DNA of 64,000 bases from JAQBQB01 sp963757185 (GTDB taxonomy: Bacteria > Gemmatimonadota > Gemmatimonadetes > Gemmatimonadales > Gemmatimonadaceae), in contig CAVWQI010000010.1 of the NCBI GenBank assembly GCA_963757185.1, positions 310,001 to 374,000 of the forward strand, given 5' to 3'. The notes beneath the pieces were generated by a model. It ran no database searches. It had not been told where the DNA came from and saw only the letters and a program-made list of their open reading frames with translations. A program made the position numbers and the translations under genes. Below are positions 54,735-62,487 of this stretch, piece after piece. How positions within the stretch are numbered: position 1 is the stretch's first letter; each line of letters begins with the position of its first letter.

Positions 54735-55171
54735 CTCCAACTCACCCGATCGGTGGCCTCGCGCTCCGCGCGCGGCGGTAAGGGCCGCCGAACTCGCGAG
54801 CCGAGCGCTGTGATGGCAGACTGGTTTGCGACGGCCAGGTCGGCCGCCAATGGGCCGTCGCATTTTTCCACCGCGACGGCTCCGGCCCGCTCGATCGCGC
54901 GAACAACGCGGACGGCCATCGTAAACCCGCACGTGAGATGCGTCTCGCTGGCGCTTGCACCCCGGTCGTCCACGCCGATCCGCACCGGATCGACTCCATC
55001 ACGCCGCGCTTCCGCGATGATCGCCATCGGATTGATCGCGGCAAGCGCGCGCCGAGGCAGCACGAATTGCACTGGTTCGTTCGGCACGAAATCGTCGGAC
55101 GCGGACTCTTTGTCCGTTTCGGAGTATACGAGCGGTGCTTGCTCGACTGACAACGGTGCGGGGTTCGACAT
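54731..55171 (-). CDS. Hypothetical protein
   Basis: A 146-residue soluble protein with no recognised family. It has an acidic, disordered start, a possible strand-helix part (VQFVLPRRALAAINPMAIIAEARRD, VRIGVDDRGA) and a helical C-terminus with AVRVVRAIERAG. Its stop overlaps the stop of the convergent small gene by 4 bases. The ATG follows a GTTCG region without a clear ribosome site. It does not carry the RES toxin residues that its convergent partner might suggest. Confidence 0.55.
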   Translation of the reverse strand: MSNPAPLSVEQAPLVYSETDKESASDDFVPNEPVQFVLPRRALAAINPMAIIAEARRDGVDPVRIGVDDRGASASETHLTCGFTMAVRVVRAIERAGAVAVEKCDGPLAADLAVANQSAITALGSRVRRPLPPRAEREATDRVSWS

Positions 55172-55247
55172 GTGAACTCGTCAGTGGCAATTAGCGCGCC
55201 GACTGTGCGGTGCGTCACCAGCGCGATCCGACGTAGCCGGGAACCAC

Positions 55248-55763
55248 TCACCCGAGCGGTTCAGAGACCGATTTGAATTGACCTCCCTTCATCAGGGTGA
55301 TCTCCGCAACCGGGTGACCGCCTTCGAGGACCGGAGTGATTTCCACGGCGGTGTACCCCGCGTTCTCCGCGAGGGCCTTCGCGAGCGCCTCCGCCAGCGT
55401 CGATTTCGCCTTGGCCATGGCGCGGTTCTGAGCCTTCGCGTCCTTCATGTCGTCGCCCGACGTGATCTTCTCGGTCTTCGCGACCTTTCCCGTCATGTGA
55501 TCGACGAAGACCTCCGTGAACGCGCCGCCCTTCTCGGTGAAGACCGACAGCTGCAGCTTGCCGTCTTCCACTTCGTACTGCGAGGAAATCGGCCTTCCCG
55601 TCGGCGTGGCCGCCTCGACTCCCGCCGCGAGCGCGACATGATTCCCGCCGCGAAGCGCCGCAGCCAGCGTTTGCTGCGCCTTCGTTGCTTGCGCTTGCGC
55701 GACTCCGGCCATCAACAACGCCCCGGCACTGACGTTTCGAACCACCCACACGATCCTCTGCAT
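55248..55763 (-). CDS. Exported PepSY-domain-like protein
   Basis: A 171-residue protein with a signal peptide (VSAGALLMAGVAQAQA). The segment SSQYEVEDGKLQLSVFTEKGGAFTEVFVDHMTGKV is typical of PepSY repeats, with the YEVEx and VDxxTGKV signatures, and the C-terminal ALAENAGYTAVEITPVLEGGHPVAEITL is a second, weaker copy. PepSY proteins often inhibit peptidases or bind redox partners in the periplasm. The gene is single and not in an evident operon. Confidence 0.85.
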   Translation of the reverse strand: MQRIVWVVRNVSAGALLMAGVAQAQATKAQQTLAAALRGGNHVALAAGVEAATPTGRPISSQYEVEDGKLQLSVFTEKGGAFTEVFVDHMTGKVAKTEKITSGDDMKDAKAQNRAMAKAKSTLAEALAKALAENAGYTAVEITPVLEGGHPVAEITLMKGGQFKSVSEPLG

Positions 55764-55862
55764 CGTTCGCCTCCGCGAAAACGGTTTTTGGGTTCGTCGC
55801 GGAAAGCATGCCTCGCCAACGAAGCTTGGTCCAGTCGCGAAAGGCTCGATTGTTCGGCCCTC

Positions 55863-55903
55863 GGCAGTTTCGCCTCTCGGCAGTTTCGCCCTTGGGCGGC
55901 TTA
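55863..55903. repeat. Short copy of the 16-nt-period array, locus C
   Basis: GGCAGTTTC cores at 55863 and 55879 with a 7-base spacer (GCCTCTC, identical to one in array B) and a degenerate third unit at 55895. Only the right-arm orientation is present. The remainder of the gap from 55764 to 56036 shows nothing else except a small TCAGTAACTGA palindrome at 55908. Confidence 0.7.
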
Positions 55904-56036
55904 CATCTCAGTAACTGACGCGCGCCAAACGCCTCCTCTGCCGACTCTTAAGGTCGTCATTAAGACTCGCGACGCCGCGATGCTCTATGACACGAGTGCG
56001 ACAGCTCGAGAGAGACACGACGTGTCAAATTCCATC

Positions 56037-56669
56037 ATGGCGCCCCCCCCGCATCGGCAGGGCCGCATCAGATTCGATACCAGCTTCAGTGGCGACGTTC
56101 GCAGCCACCACCTGACGCACAACGACGTCGAGCGCGTCCTGCGATGGCCGCGCTGTACCGACGATCTCACCGGTCGGGGCGATGAGCAGCAGCCGGCCGA
56201 ACGCGTCGCCGTGTGGCTCGCGAATCCGCCGATGGACACTCCCGATCCGTCGTCCATCCTTGTCGTCACCCGCGAGCGGCGCAACGCGCGGCACGTTCAG
56301 GACGCGTGGCGGATCTACCGCGGCGACCTCGACCTCTCGCGCATCCGATCGGCGCGTGAGGCTTTCCTGACATTCCTCGGCCGCTACGGAATCGATCTTC
56401 AGATCGGCAATGCGTCGCGCCGGCTCTTCACGTCCTGCCAGGTCCCCATGGGGCCGTCGGGAAACGCCGCCGCTCAGCTTCCTGACGAGTCGGCCGACGT
56501 CGACGCGCGCACGTTTCAGCTGCTCAAGCTGATTCCCGAGACGGCGGTGATCGACGTGAGCATCGCCTACGCCGTCAACGAGACGGCGGTTCGCTCGGAT
56601 CTCGTGCGGCACGAGCCACTCGGCGGCAAGCCGTCGATGCGTGAGCGGCGAATGACCCTCGAGCGATGA
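56037..56669 (+). CDS. Hypothetical protein
   Basis: A 210-residue soluble protein of unknown function. It has a Pro-rich start, VERVLRWPRCTDDL, a middle with SSILVVTRERRNARHVQDAWRIYRGDLDLS, and a helical end (TFQLLKLIPETAVIDVSIAYAVNE). Composition looks coding rather than shadow, and there is no competing long frame. An ATG 19 codons upstream (55980) is possible; the upstream reading beyond that overlaps the PepSY gene antisense and was rejected. Confidence 0.5.
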   Translation: MAPPPHRQGRIRFDTSFSGDVRSHHLTHNDVERVLRWPRCTDDLTGRGDEQQPAERVAVWLANPPMDTPDPSSILVVTRERRNARHVQDAWRIYRGDLDLSRIRSAREAFLTFLGRYGIDLQIGNASRRLFTSCQVPMGPSGNAAAQLPDESADVDARTFQLLKLIPETAVIDVSIAYAVNETAVRSDLVRHEPLGGKPSMRERRMTLER

Positions 56670-56851
56670 GCGACAGCGCTCAGCAAGCTCTGGAGTAGCC
56701 CGAGTCCGCCGCACGTTCGTTCAACGTGGCGTCGCCGAGTGAAACTGCTTTCAGAGATGTAAGCGGGTGACCGCTCGTCGCCGACGCTATCCGTCGTCTC
56801 ATTACGCGACGGGTTTCGATCGACATCCACACAGACGGTCTTCGAGGAGCG

Positions 56852-57202
56852 ATGAGCGAGTCCCACGACGCTACCCGGCTGGCGATCGAGCTTCGAATGA
56901 GGCTCGGCGAGTTGACACACCCCGTCGACGAGTCGACAGCAAATGAGCTTCGCGACACTGTCGGTCGCTACGCGGCCGCTCTGCGAACACTCGGCATGAA
57001 GCCCGAAGCAGCGGTGGCGGCGGTCAAAAGGGTGCTGCATGAGGCTGGCTTCGAAGCGCGACCGGACGCGCAGCCTACCGACGCCATCACACCCGAAGAT
57101 CAGCTTCTCACCGACGTTGTTCGTTGGTGCGTCGAGGGCTTCAACGACCTCGAGGCCGAACCGGCATCGGGGCCGCCCGACGGATCCAACAAGAGATCTT
57201 GA
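56852..57202 (+). CDS. Helical hypothetical protein, first gene of the arsenic operon
   Basis: A 116-residue helical protein (SESHDATRLAIELRMRLGEL, NELRDTVGRYAAALRTLGM, AVAAVKRVLHEAGF, LLTDVVRWCVEGFNDLE) with no metal motif. Its ATG follows a GGAG site. Its stop overlaps an ATG of the arsR frame, so it may be co-transcribed with arsR, but a role in arsenic handling is only inferred from position. Confidence 0.65.
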   Translation: MSESHDATRLAIELRMRLGELTHPVDESTANELRDTVGRYAAALRTLGMKPEAAVAAVKRVLHEAGFEARPDAQPTDAITPEDQLLTDVVRWCVEGFNDLEAEPASGPPDGSNKRS

Positions 57203-57234
57203 TGGATGGAAGGAAGGTCAGTAGCTTACCGATC

Positions 57235-57564
57235 ATGACGACCACCGCCCACGCCGAGACCGCCCGCGCCGCAAGCCTGTTCCACGCGCTGGCCGACGAG
57301 ATCCGGCTCAATGTCATCGACCTGCTGGTCGATGGCGAGCGATGCGTCTGCGAGCTGATGTCCGAGCTGGGTTTGGCGCAGTCGCGCCTGTCGTGGCACC
57401 TCAAGACGCTGACCGACGCAGGCATCATTCGTGGCCGCCGCGAAGGCCGGTGGAATTACTACTCGTTGAATCCCGACGTGCTGATCCAGGCGCGCGCCTA
57501 CCTCGAAGCACCGAGCGCGCGCCCTCGCCGTACGAGTCGCCGCGCGTCGCCGTGCTGTGACTGA
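57235..57564 (+). CDS. arsR: ArsR-family arsenic-responsive repressor
   Basis: A 109-residue winged-helix repressor of the SmtB/ArsR family. The arsenite-binding pair is ERCVCELM (Cys37, Cys39) at the start of helix alpha3, and the recognition helix is LAQSRLSWHLKTLTDAG. Arsenite binding would release it from the operon promoter. The C-terminus ends in a further CC pair (ASPCCD), which might add a ligand. I chose the ATG at 57235; the ATG at 57202 overlapping the previous stop would add 11 residues. Confidence 0.92.
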   Translation: MTTTAHAETARAASLFHALADEIRLNVIDLLVDGERCVCELMSELGLAQSRLSWHLKTLTDAGIIRGRREGRWNYYSLNPDVLIQARAYLEAPSARPRRTSRRASPCCD

Positions 57565-57611
57565 TTTTTTTTGCTTCAAATCATCAAGAAAACTCGATGG
57601 AGATGAATCGA

Positions 57612-58493
57612 ATGAGCGATGACATCAGGGGTGCGGTGCGGGAGAAGTACGGAAGGGTCGCCGCCTCCGTCGCGACGGGGGAAAAGGACGCCTCGTGCTG
57701 CGGGTCGAGTGCGTGCTGCGGTTCATCCACCGAGGCGTGGGATCCGATCACGTCCAACCTCTACGACGAAGGCGAGAAAGCCGGCGTACCCGCCGAGGCG
57801 TTGCTCGCGTCACTCGGCTGCGGCAACCCGACCGCCCTCGCGCAGCTCGACCTCGGCGAAACGGTGCTCGACCTCGGCTCCGGCGGCGGCATCGACGTCC
57901 TGCTCTCGGCCAAGCGCGTTGGGCCGACCGGGAAGGTCTACGGCCTCGACATGACCGACGAGATGCTGGCGCTCGCGAACGAGAACAAGCGCAAGGCGGG
58001 CGTCTCGAACGTCGAGTTCCTCAAGGGCGAGATCGAGAACATTCCGCTGCCGGACAACTCGGTCGATGTAATCATCTCGAACTGCGTGATCAATTTGTCG
58101 GGCGACAAGGCGCGCGTGTTGAACGAAGCGTTCCGCGTGCTCAGGCCTGGCGGTCGCTTCGCCGTGTCCGACGTCGTCGTGCGCGGCGATCCGCCGCCGG
58201 ACGTGCGACGCAACATGGAGCTGTGGATCGGCTGCGTCGCCGGGGCGTTGGAGGAGATGGAGTACCGAGACCTGCTGGCCGACGCCGGATTCCGCCGCGT
58301 CGACATCGAGCCAACGCGCGTCTACAAGGCCGAGGATGCGGCGGCGTTTCTCGCGGGTACGGGCCTCGATCCCGCCACGGTCGCGCCGCAGATCGAGGGA
58401 AAGTTCATGAGCGCGTTCGTGCGCGCGACAAAGCCGAATCGGGCCCCTATGGCCGGGGCAGACGCGTGTTGTGGTCCTGACTGCTGCAATTGA
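57612..58493 (+). CDS. arsM: Arsenite S-adenosylmethionine methyltransferase
   Basis: A roughly 293-residue class I methyltransferase that converts arsenite to methylated, partly volatile arsenicals. SAM motif I is VLDLGSGGGIDVLLSA. Three conserved cysteines that bind arsenic in ArsM are present in LGCGNP, ISNCVINLS and IGCVAGALEE. The N-terminal CCGSSACCGSS and the C-terminal CCGPDCC add further cysteine pairs. The ATG at 57612 has GGAG 9 bases upstream; two in-frame ATGs a few codons earlier (57597, 57603) are possible. It is 47 bases after arsR. Confidence 0.95.
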   Translation: MSDDIRGAVREKYGRVAASVATGEKDASCCGSSACCGSSTEAWDPITSNLYDEGEKAGVPAEALLASLGCGNPTALAQLDLGETVLDLGSGGGIDVLLSAKRVGPTGKVYGLDMTDEMLALANENKRKAGVSNVEFLKGEIENIPLPDNSVDVIISNCVINLSGDKARVLNEAFRVLRPGGRFAVSDVVVRGDPPPDVRRNMELWIGCVAGALEEMEYRDLLADAGFRRVDIEPTRVYKAEDAAAFLAGTGLDPATVAPQIEGKFMSAFVRATKPNRAPMAGADACCGPDCCN

Positions 58494-58507
58494 CCGAAGA
58501 GTGGCTC

Positions 58508-59044
58508 ATGACGACTGACAAAAGCGCCCCCAAAACGACCCTGAACGTGCTGTTCCTATGCACGCACAATTCCGCGCGCAGCCAAATGGCCGAGGCGATC
58601 CTCGCGCGAAAGGCAGAGCGACTCGCGCCGGGCCGGTACCGCGTCGCGAGCGCCGGATCGACTCCGGGCACAGTCGTACATCCCGCCGCGGTACGAACGC
58701 TGGAGGGATACGGGATCAACTGGCTGGGGCGAAAACCCAAGTCGCTAGACGAAGTCAATCACGAGTTGTGGGATCTGATCATCACGGTGTGCGACCGTGC
58801 GAAGGAGACATGTCCTACCATGCCAGGACAACCCGCGTTCGCGCACTGGGGCATGGATGATCCCTCCGATTTTGTGGGTCCGGAGCAACACCGAGCGTTC
58901 AGCGACACGTTCAACTATCTCTCGCGTCGGATCGACCTGCTGCTGTCGATTCCATTCGAGACGCTCGAGAAGCGAGCGCTGGAGGCGCGCGTTCAGGGAA
59001 TCGCTGATCAAGTGCCCGTGCCGCGCCGCGTGACCACGTCGTAG
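58508..59044 (+). CDS. arsC: Thioredoxin-type arsenate reductase (low-molecular-weight phosphatase fold)
   Basis: A 178-residue arsenate reductase: P-loop FLCTHNSARSQMAEA (CX5R, Cys18) and the resolving pair in VCDRAKETCPTMP (Cys96 and Cys103, seven apart), exactly as in the Staphylococcus pI258 class that uses thioredoxin. It converts arsenate to arsenite, which ArsM can then methylate. A TTG start overlapping the arsM stop is possible, but ATG 58508 is better. The next gene starts two bases after its stop. Confidence 0.94.
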   Translation: MTTDKSAPKTTLNVLFLCTHNSARSQMAEAILARKAERLAPGRYRVASAGSTPGTVVHPAAVRTLEGYGINWLGRKPKSLDEVNHELWDLIITVCDRAKETCPTMPGQPAFAHWGMDDPSDFVGPEQHRAFSDTFNYLSRRIDLLLSIPFETLEKRALEARVQGIADQVPVPRRVTTS

Positions 59045-59046
59045 CG

Positions 59047-59826
59047 ATGCGATTCGCGCTCATCTCCGACATTCACGCCAACCTGCCGGCTCTCGACGCC
59101 GTCTTGTCGCGTATCCAACAGGACGCGTTCGACGCCACGTATCACCTCGGCGATCTGGTCGGCTACGCCCCGTGGCCGAACGAGGTCGTCGAGCGCATCC
59201 GCGCCGACGGCATCCTCGGCGTCGCGGGCAATTACGACTCGACAGTCGCTACCGACTACAAGCACTGCGGCTGCCGGTACGAGGACCCACACCAGGAAGA
59301 GTTGTCGCATCTGTCCTACGACTGGACGCGACGGCACGTGTCGCCGTCGACGAAGGCGTGGCTCGGCGCGCTCCCGTTTCGCATCGACGTGCGCCCGCTT
59401 GGAGGGCACATGTCCGGCCCGACGCTTACGCTCGTGCACGGGAACCAGACGCTGAACACCGTCTACGTCACCGAGGATCGGTCGGACGAGTTCTTGTCGA
59501 AGATGGGAGCGGGCGTGGGCGCGCGCGCTGGCGACATCGTTGCGTTCGGCCACACGCATAAGCCGTGGCATCGGATCGTCGGCGAAATCCACTTCGTGAA
59601 CACCGGGAGCGTCGGGCGGCCCAAGGACGGCGACCCGCGAGCGAGCTTCGTCGCCCTCGAAGTCGGACGAGCGGGGGTCGGGGTTGAGATCGTGCGCGTC
59701 GAGTACCACCTCGAGCGCGCTGCGCGGGGGATTCTCGAAAGCACTCTGCCCCACGAGTTCGCGGATCATCTGCGCGCGGGCGGCGTGCCGGTCGCGGCGT
59801 CCGATGTGCGCGGAACCGGACGGTAG
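59047..59826 (+). CDS. Calcineurin-like metallophosphoesterase of the arsenic operon
   Basis: A 259-residue binuclear metal phosphoesterase of the YfcE/MJ0936 type: ISDIHANLPAL (Asp and His ligands), HLGDLVGYAPWPNEVV, GNYDS, TLVHGNQ and FGHTHKPWH. Members hydrolyse phosphodiesters; the natural substrate here is unknown. The start is the ATG two bases after arsC. It is followed by an aquaporin gene overlapping its 3' end by 23 bases. A role in arsenic resistance is suggested only by this tight operon placement. Confidence 0.9.
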   Translation: MRFALISDIHANLPALDAVLSRIQQDAFDATYHLGDLVGYAPWPNEVVERIRADGILGVAGNYDSTVATDYKHCGCRYEDPHQEELSHLSYDWTRRHVSPSTKAWLGALPFRIDVRPLGGHMSGPTLTLVHGNQTLNTVYVTEDRSDEFLSKMGAGVGARAGDIVAFGHTHKPWHRIVGEIHFVNTGSVGRPKDGDPRASFVALEVGRAGVGVEIVRVEYHLERAARGILESTLPHEFADHLRAGGVPVAASDVRGTGR

Positions 59827-60532
59827 TCTGACTGCGACCCAATCAAGCCCGCTTCGACGGTACGTCGCCGAGATGATCGGCACGTTCGCGCTCGTCGCCA
59901 TTGGGCCGGGTGCGGTGATGGTCGCCACGTCGACCCATGCTTTCGGCCAGGTCGGCATCGCGCTCGCGTTCGGCCTCGTGATCACGCTGTGCGTCGCCGC
60001 GACGGGGCACGTGTCAGGCGCCCACATCAATCCGGCGGTCACGATCGGGTTCTGGTCGATCGGACGCTTTCCGATCCGGGATGTAGTCCCGTACGTCGCG
60101 GCACAGTGCGCGGGCGCGATAGCGGCGTCGGGATTTCTGCGATGGGTGCTCGGCCCGATCGCGAACCTCGGCGCGACCATCCCCACACTGGCGCTGCCGC
60201 AGGCGTTCGCCGTGGAAATGGGATACTCCGCGTTGCTGGCGTTCGTGATCATGGGCGTCGCGACCGACGACAGGTCGCCGCCGGCGGTCGCGCCATTCGC
60301 GATCGGCGCGACCGTCGCCGCCGGCGCGCTTGTGACCGGCCCGCTGACCGGCGGCAGCTTCAATCCAGCGCGATCGCTCGGACCGGCGGTCGTCTCGGGC
60401 GTGTGGTCGGCGCAGTGGTTGTACTGGATCGCGCCAATTGTCGGAATGCTGCTGGCCATGCGGTTGTACGCGTGGCTTCAGCCCTCGGGTGTCGCGCCGG
60501 GTTCGACGCTAGGCTCGGAGGGCGCCATCTAG
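59804..60532 (+). CDS. aqpS: AqpS-like aquaglyceroporin
   Basis: A 242-residue MIP channel with six helices and two half-helix motifs, GAHINPAVTIG and GGSFNPARSLG (both NPA). In ars operons such channels move arsenite or methylarsenicals down their gradient and can stand in for the ArsB/Acr3 pump. The start at 59804 overlaps the phosphoesterase gene; an alternative shorter start near MIGTF (59873) loses a few residues before helix 1. It is the last gene of the ars operon. Confidence 0.9.
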   Translation: MCAEPDGSLTATQSSPLRRYVAEMIGTFALVAIGPGAVMVATSTHAFGQVGIALAFGLVITLCVAATGHVSGAHINPAVTIGFWSIGRFPIRDVVPYVAAQCAGAIAASGFLRWVLGPIANLGATIPTLALPQAFAVEMGYSALLAFVIMGVATDDRSPPAVAPFAIGATVAAGALVTGPLTGGSFNPARSLGPAVVSGVWSAQWLYWIAPIVGMLLAMRLYAWLQPSGVAPGSTLGSEGAI

Positions 60533-60565
60533 CGCCTGCGCGCAACCGGTTCGCGAGATCGCCCA

Positions 60566-61075
60566 TCACTGGTCAGGGTGCTTCGTGGCTCCCATTCCCC
60601 CTGCGTGATGCTCGTTTCGCTGATAGGCCATGAAGTCATGTATGGCTCGCAGGGCGTCGGGGTCCGTCGTTCGAATCAGCAATTCTGCGCCTCGGGGCAC
60701 GTCGCGGGGCTCGTAGGCAATGACCGCGCGCTTCTCCCGCATCACGCGCGTTCCCGGAACGTCGCTCATGTGCACGAACTCCGGCGTAGAGAAGTCGCCG
60801 GTGCTGAACGCTTTGGCGATGTCTCTGATGTGGGCGCGGATTAGCGCCATTCCGGCGGCGTCGTCCGTGTCGCGAACGAGCTCGATTCGCCCGCCGGTCG
60901 GAAGAGCATCGAACTTGTGCGTCGACGTGTACTGGTCCACGCCCATCGCCTTCTTCCCGCGCTCCTGCATGGCAGCGAAGGCCGAGTCGGTCGTGCGTGA
61001 TTTGCCCCCGGTCGACTGAGCGTTGAGGGAACAGGGGATCATCGCGAGTGCGATGATCGACGGCAGTCGGTTCAT
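60566..61075 (-). CDS. Exported hypothetical protein
   Basis: A 169-residue protein with a signal peptide (LPSIIALAMIPCSLNAQ). The mature part reads GVDQYTSTHKFDALPTGGRIELVRDTDDAAG, then IRAHIRDIAKAFSTGDF and AELLIRTTDPDALRAIHDFMAYQRNEHH. It ends in a His-rich tail (HHAGGMGATKH), perhaps metal-binding. The domain resembles proteins annotated only as hypothetical. It is divergent from the Crp-family regulator. Confidence 0.75.
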   Translation of the reverse strand: MNRLPSIIALAMIPCSLNAQSTGGKSRTTDSAFAAMQERGKKAMGVDQYTSTHKFDALPTGGRIELVRDTDDAAGMALIRAHIRDIAKAFSTGDFSTPEFVHMSDVPGTRVMREKRAVIAYEPRDVPRGAELLIRTTDPDALRAIHDFMAYQRNEHHAGGMGATKHPDQ

Positions 61076-61216
61076 GGGTTCTCCGGTACGATGCGCGTGT
61101 AGACTCGTTGTGAGTGGGCGGTCGACAGCCCACGCGTTGATATTGAGGGATCCTCGACCGCCGGTCTGGGACCGAGGTTCCATCTCTGGCGGCAACGTGC
61201 GCTCACCGTACGGCGA
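61076..61216. promoter_or_regulatory. Divergent promoter region
   Basis: The region holds the promoters of the exported protein and Crp-family genes. A TTGATATTGAG stretch near 61137 only half-matches a Crp/Fnr site, so no operator is called. Confidence 0.35.
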
Positions 61217-61873
61217 ATGATCTCTCCTCGCGACCTGGGACCGAATTTCGAGGGACTTCCCGCTGCCGTCCTCGAGCGGATCGCCTCGCTCGCGGTGGCA
61301 TCTCGGCATCGACCGCGGCAGGTGCTGTTTCGCGCCGGTGACGCGGCCGACGGGCTCTACATCGTCATCTCCGGACGGGTTCGGGTTTCCCGCGAGACCG
61401 GCAACCACGTCGAGCTCCTTCACACCGAGGCCGCCGGCGGCGTGCTCGGAGAGATTCCTGTCTTCGGCGGCGTGCCGTTCCCCGCTACCGCCGTTGCGAC
61501 CGAGGCGACCCGCTGCGCGAAGCTGCCCCGCGACGCCGTCGAGCGCCTGCTCCGCGAGCACTCCGAGTTCGCGCGCTTCGCCATCCGACGGCTGGCGTCG
61601 CGCGCCCAAACGCTCATTCGCCGAATCGACGAATTGACCACGCGGACGATCGTGACTCGACTCGCGGACCACCTGTCGCAACGAATCGCCGCTGACGGCG
61701 CGGTTTCGCTCGGAATGTCTCAGGCGGCGCTGGCGGAGGAGCTCGGCACCGCGCGTGAGGTCGTGGTGCGTGCGCTTGCCGGCCTAGTAGCTGCAAATGC
61801 ACTTCGTCGCGTTGGTCGGTCGCGATTTGTCGTAGTCGATCGTTCGGTGCTCCGTTCGATCGCGGGTGGATGA
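61217..61873 (+). CDS. Crp/Fnr-family transcriptional regulator
   Basis: A 218-residue regulator with an N-terminal cyclic-nucleotide-binding fold (LFRAGDAADGLYIVISGRVRVS, GGVLGEIPVFGGVPFPATAVA) and a C-terminal helix-turn-helix (SQAALAEELGTAREVVVRALAGL). The Fnr cysteine cluster is absent, so it does not carry a 4Fe-4S centre. The phosphate-binding cassette lacks the usual Arg-Thr/Ser residues of cAMP binders (here PFPATA), so the ligand is uncertain. It is divergent from the exported protein at 60566. Confidence 0.9.
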   Translation: MISPRDLGPNFEGLPAAVLERIASLAVASRHRPRQVLFRAGDAADGLYIVISGRVRVSRETGNHVELLHTEAAGGVLGEIPVFGGVPFPATAVATEATRCAKLPRDAVERLLREHSEFARFAIRRLASRAQTLIRRIDELTTRTIVTRLADHLSQRIAADGAVSLGMSQAALAEELGTAREVVVRALAGLVAANALRRVGRSRFVVVDRSVLRSIAGG

Positions 61874-61955
61874 TCTTCTCTTTCTATTCTCTGTAGTTTG
61901 GTAGAGCTTAGCGGTTCTCGGGCCTCGCCGAGACACATTCCGATCTAGGGGATCA

Positions 61956-62389
61956 GTGAGCGTCTCTCCCTCTCGCACTGCTCTCGTGACGTTGGGGTTG
62001 GTGGGCATTGGCGCCGCGTGCGGTGCCCTGCTCGGCGGACTCACGCTCGTCGTGGCAGTCTCCCCCTCCCTTCCCGGTCAATGGGCGGTATTGCCACTCG
62101 TCAGACGGCTGCGCCTCGAAGCTGGCGCCCTCTTTTCTTTTTCCGTTTCGGCGCGGCCATCGGAGCGTGCCTCGGGTCAGTGCTCGCCCCGACCGTCGGA
62201 TGGCTTTTCCTGCGCCGTGTTCCGCTCTATCGAGCCGTCGGGCAAACGGCGCTCGGGGCACTGCTCGGCATCGCGATCGCGGCGGCGGTGCAACCACGAT
62301 GGTCCCAGCTGTACGCTGTTGCCGGATTCTTGGCCGCGGCGGTTCAACTGTGGGTGTCTGCACGGCAGCGTGCTCGCGTGGCCGCATGA
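61956..62389 (+). pseudogene. Small membrane protein gene split by a -1 frameshift
   Basis: One frame starts at 61956 with a membrane helix (LVTLGLVGIGAACGALLGGLTLVVAV) and reads to GALFSF. The continuation, in the -1 frame, gives RFGAAIGACLGSVLAPTVGWLF, LYRAVGQTALGALLGIAIAAAV and YAVAGFLAAAVQLWVSARQRARVAA. Joined at the T-run 62138-62142 (CTTTTTC), they form one four-helix protein of about 143 residues. The cause is a sequencing indel, a real mutation or programmed slippage; P-site TTT re-pairs with TTT after slipping back. Confidence 0.6.
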
Positions 62390-62430
62390 TCACGGTCTGG
62401 ACTCGGTAGTCCGCTAGTGCGGCAACAGAA

Positions 62431-62462
62431 AAGGCTCGGCGCCTCTGTGGCGGCCGAGCCTT
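62431..62462 (-). terminator. Intrinsic terminator for the SusD-like gene
   Basis: AAGGCTCGGC and GCCGAGCCTT form a 10-bp stem. On the minus strand it is followed by TT within a TTTTCTG run, which fits termination after the SusD gene. It also lies after the plus-strand membrane gene and may serve both. Confidence 0.7.
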
Positions 62463-62487
62463 CTCTCACTGTCAGCTATCGATCAGT

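Noticed and set aside
54731..55171. RES-type toxin partner for the ParS-like gene
   Set aside because: The protein lacks the conserved Arg, Glu and Ser residues and the fold-specific spacing, and is convergent rather than in an operon.
57577..57600. An ArsR operator before arsM
   Set aside because: CATCAAG and GATG half-sites are too short and the spacing is irregular; a T8 run just upstream is more noticeable than the palindrome.
60671..60682. A tRNA-like GTTCGAATC sequence
   Set aside because: No acceptor stem, anticodon arm or CCA context is present, and it lies inside the exported protein gene on the other strand.
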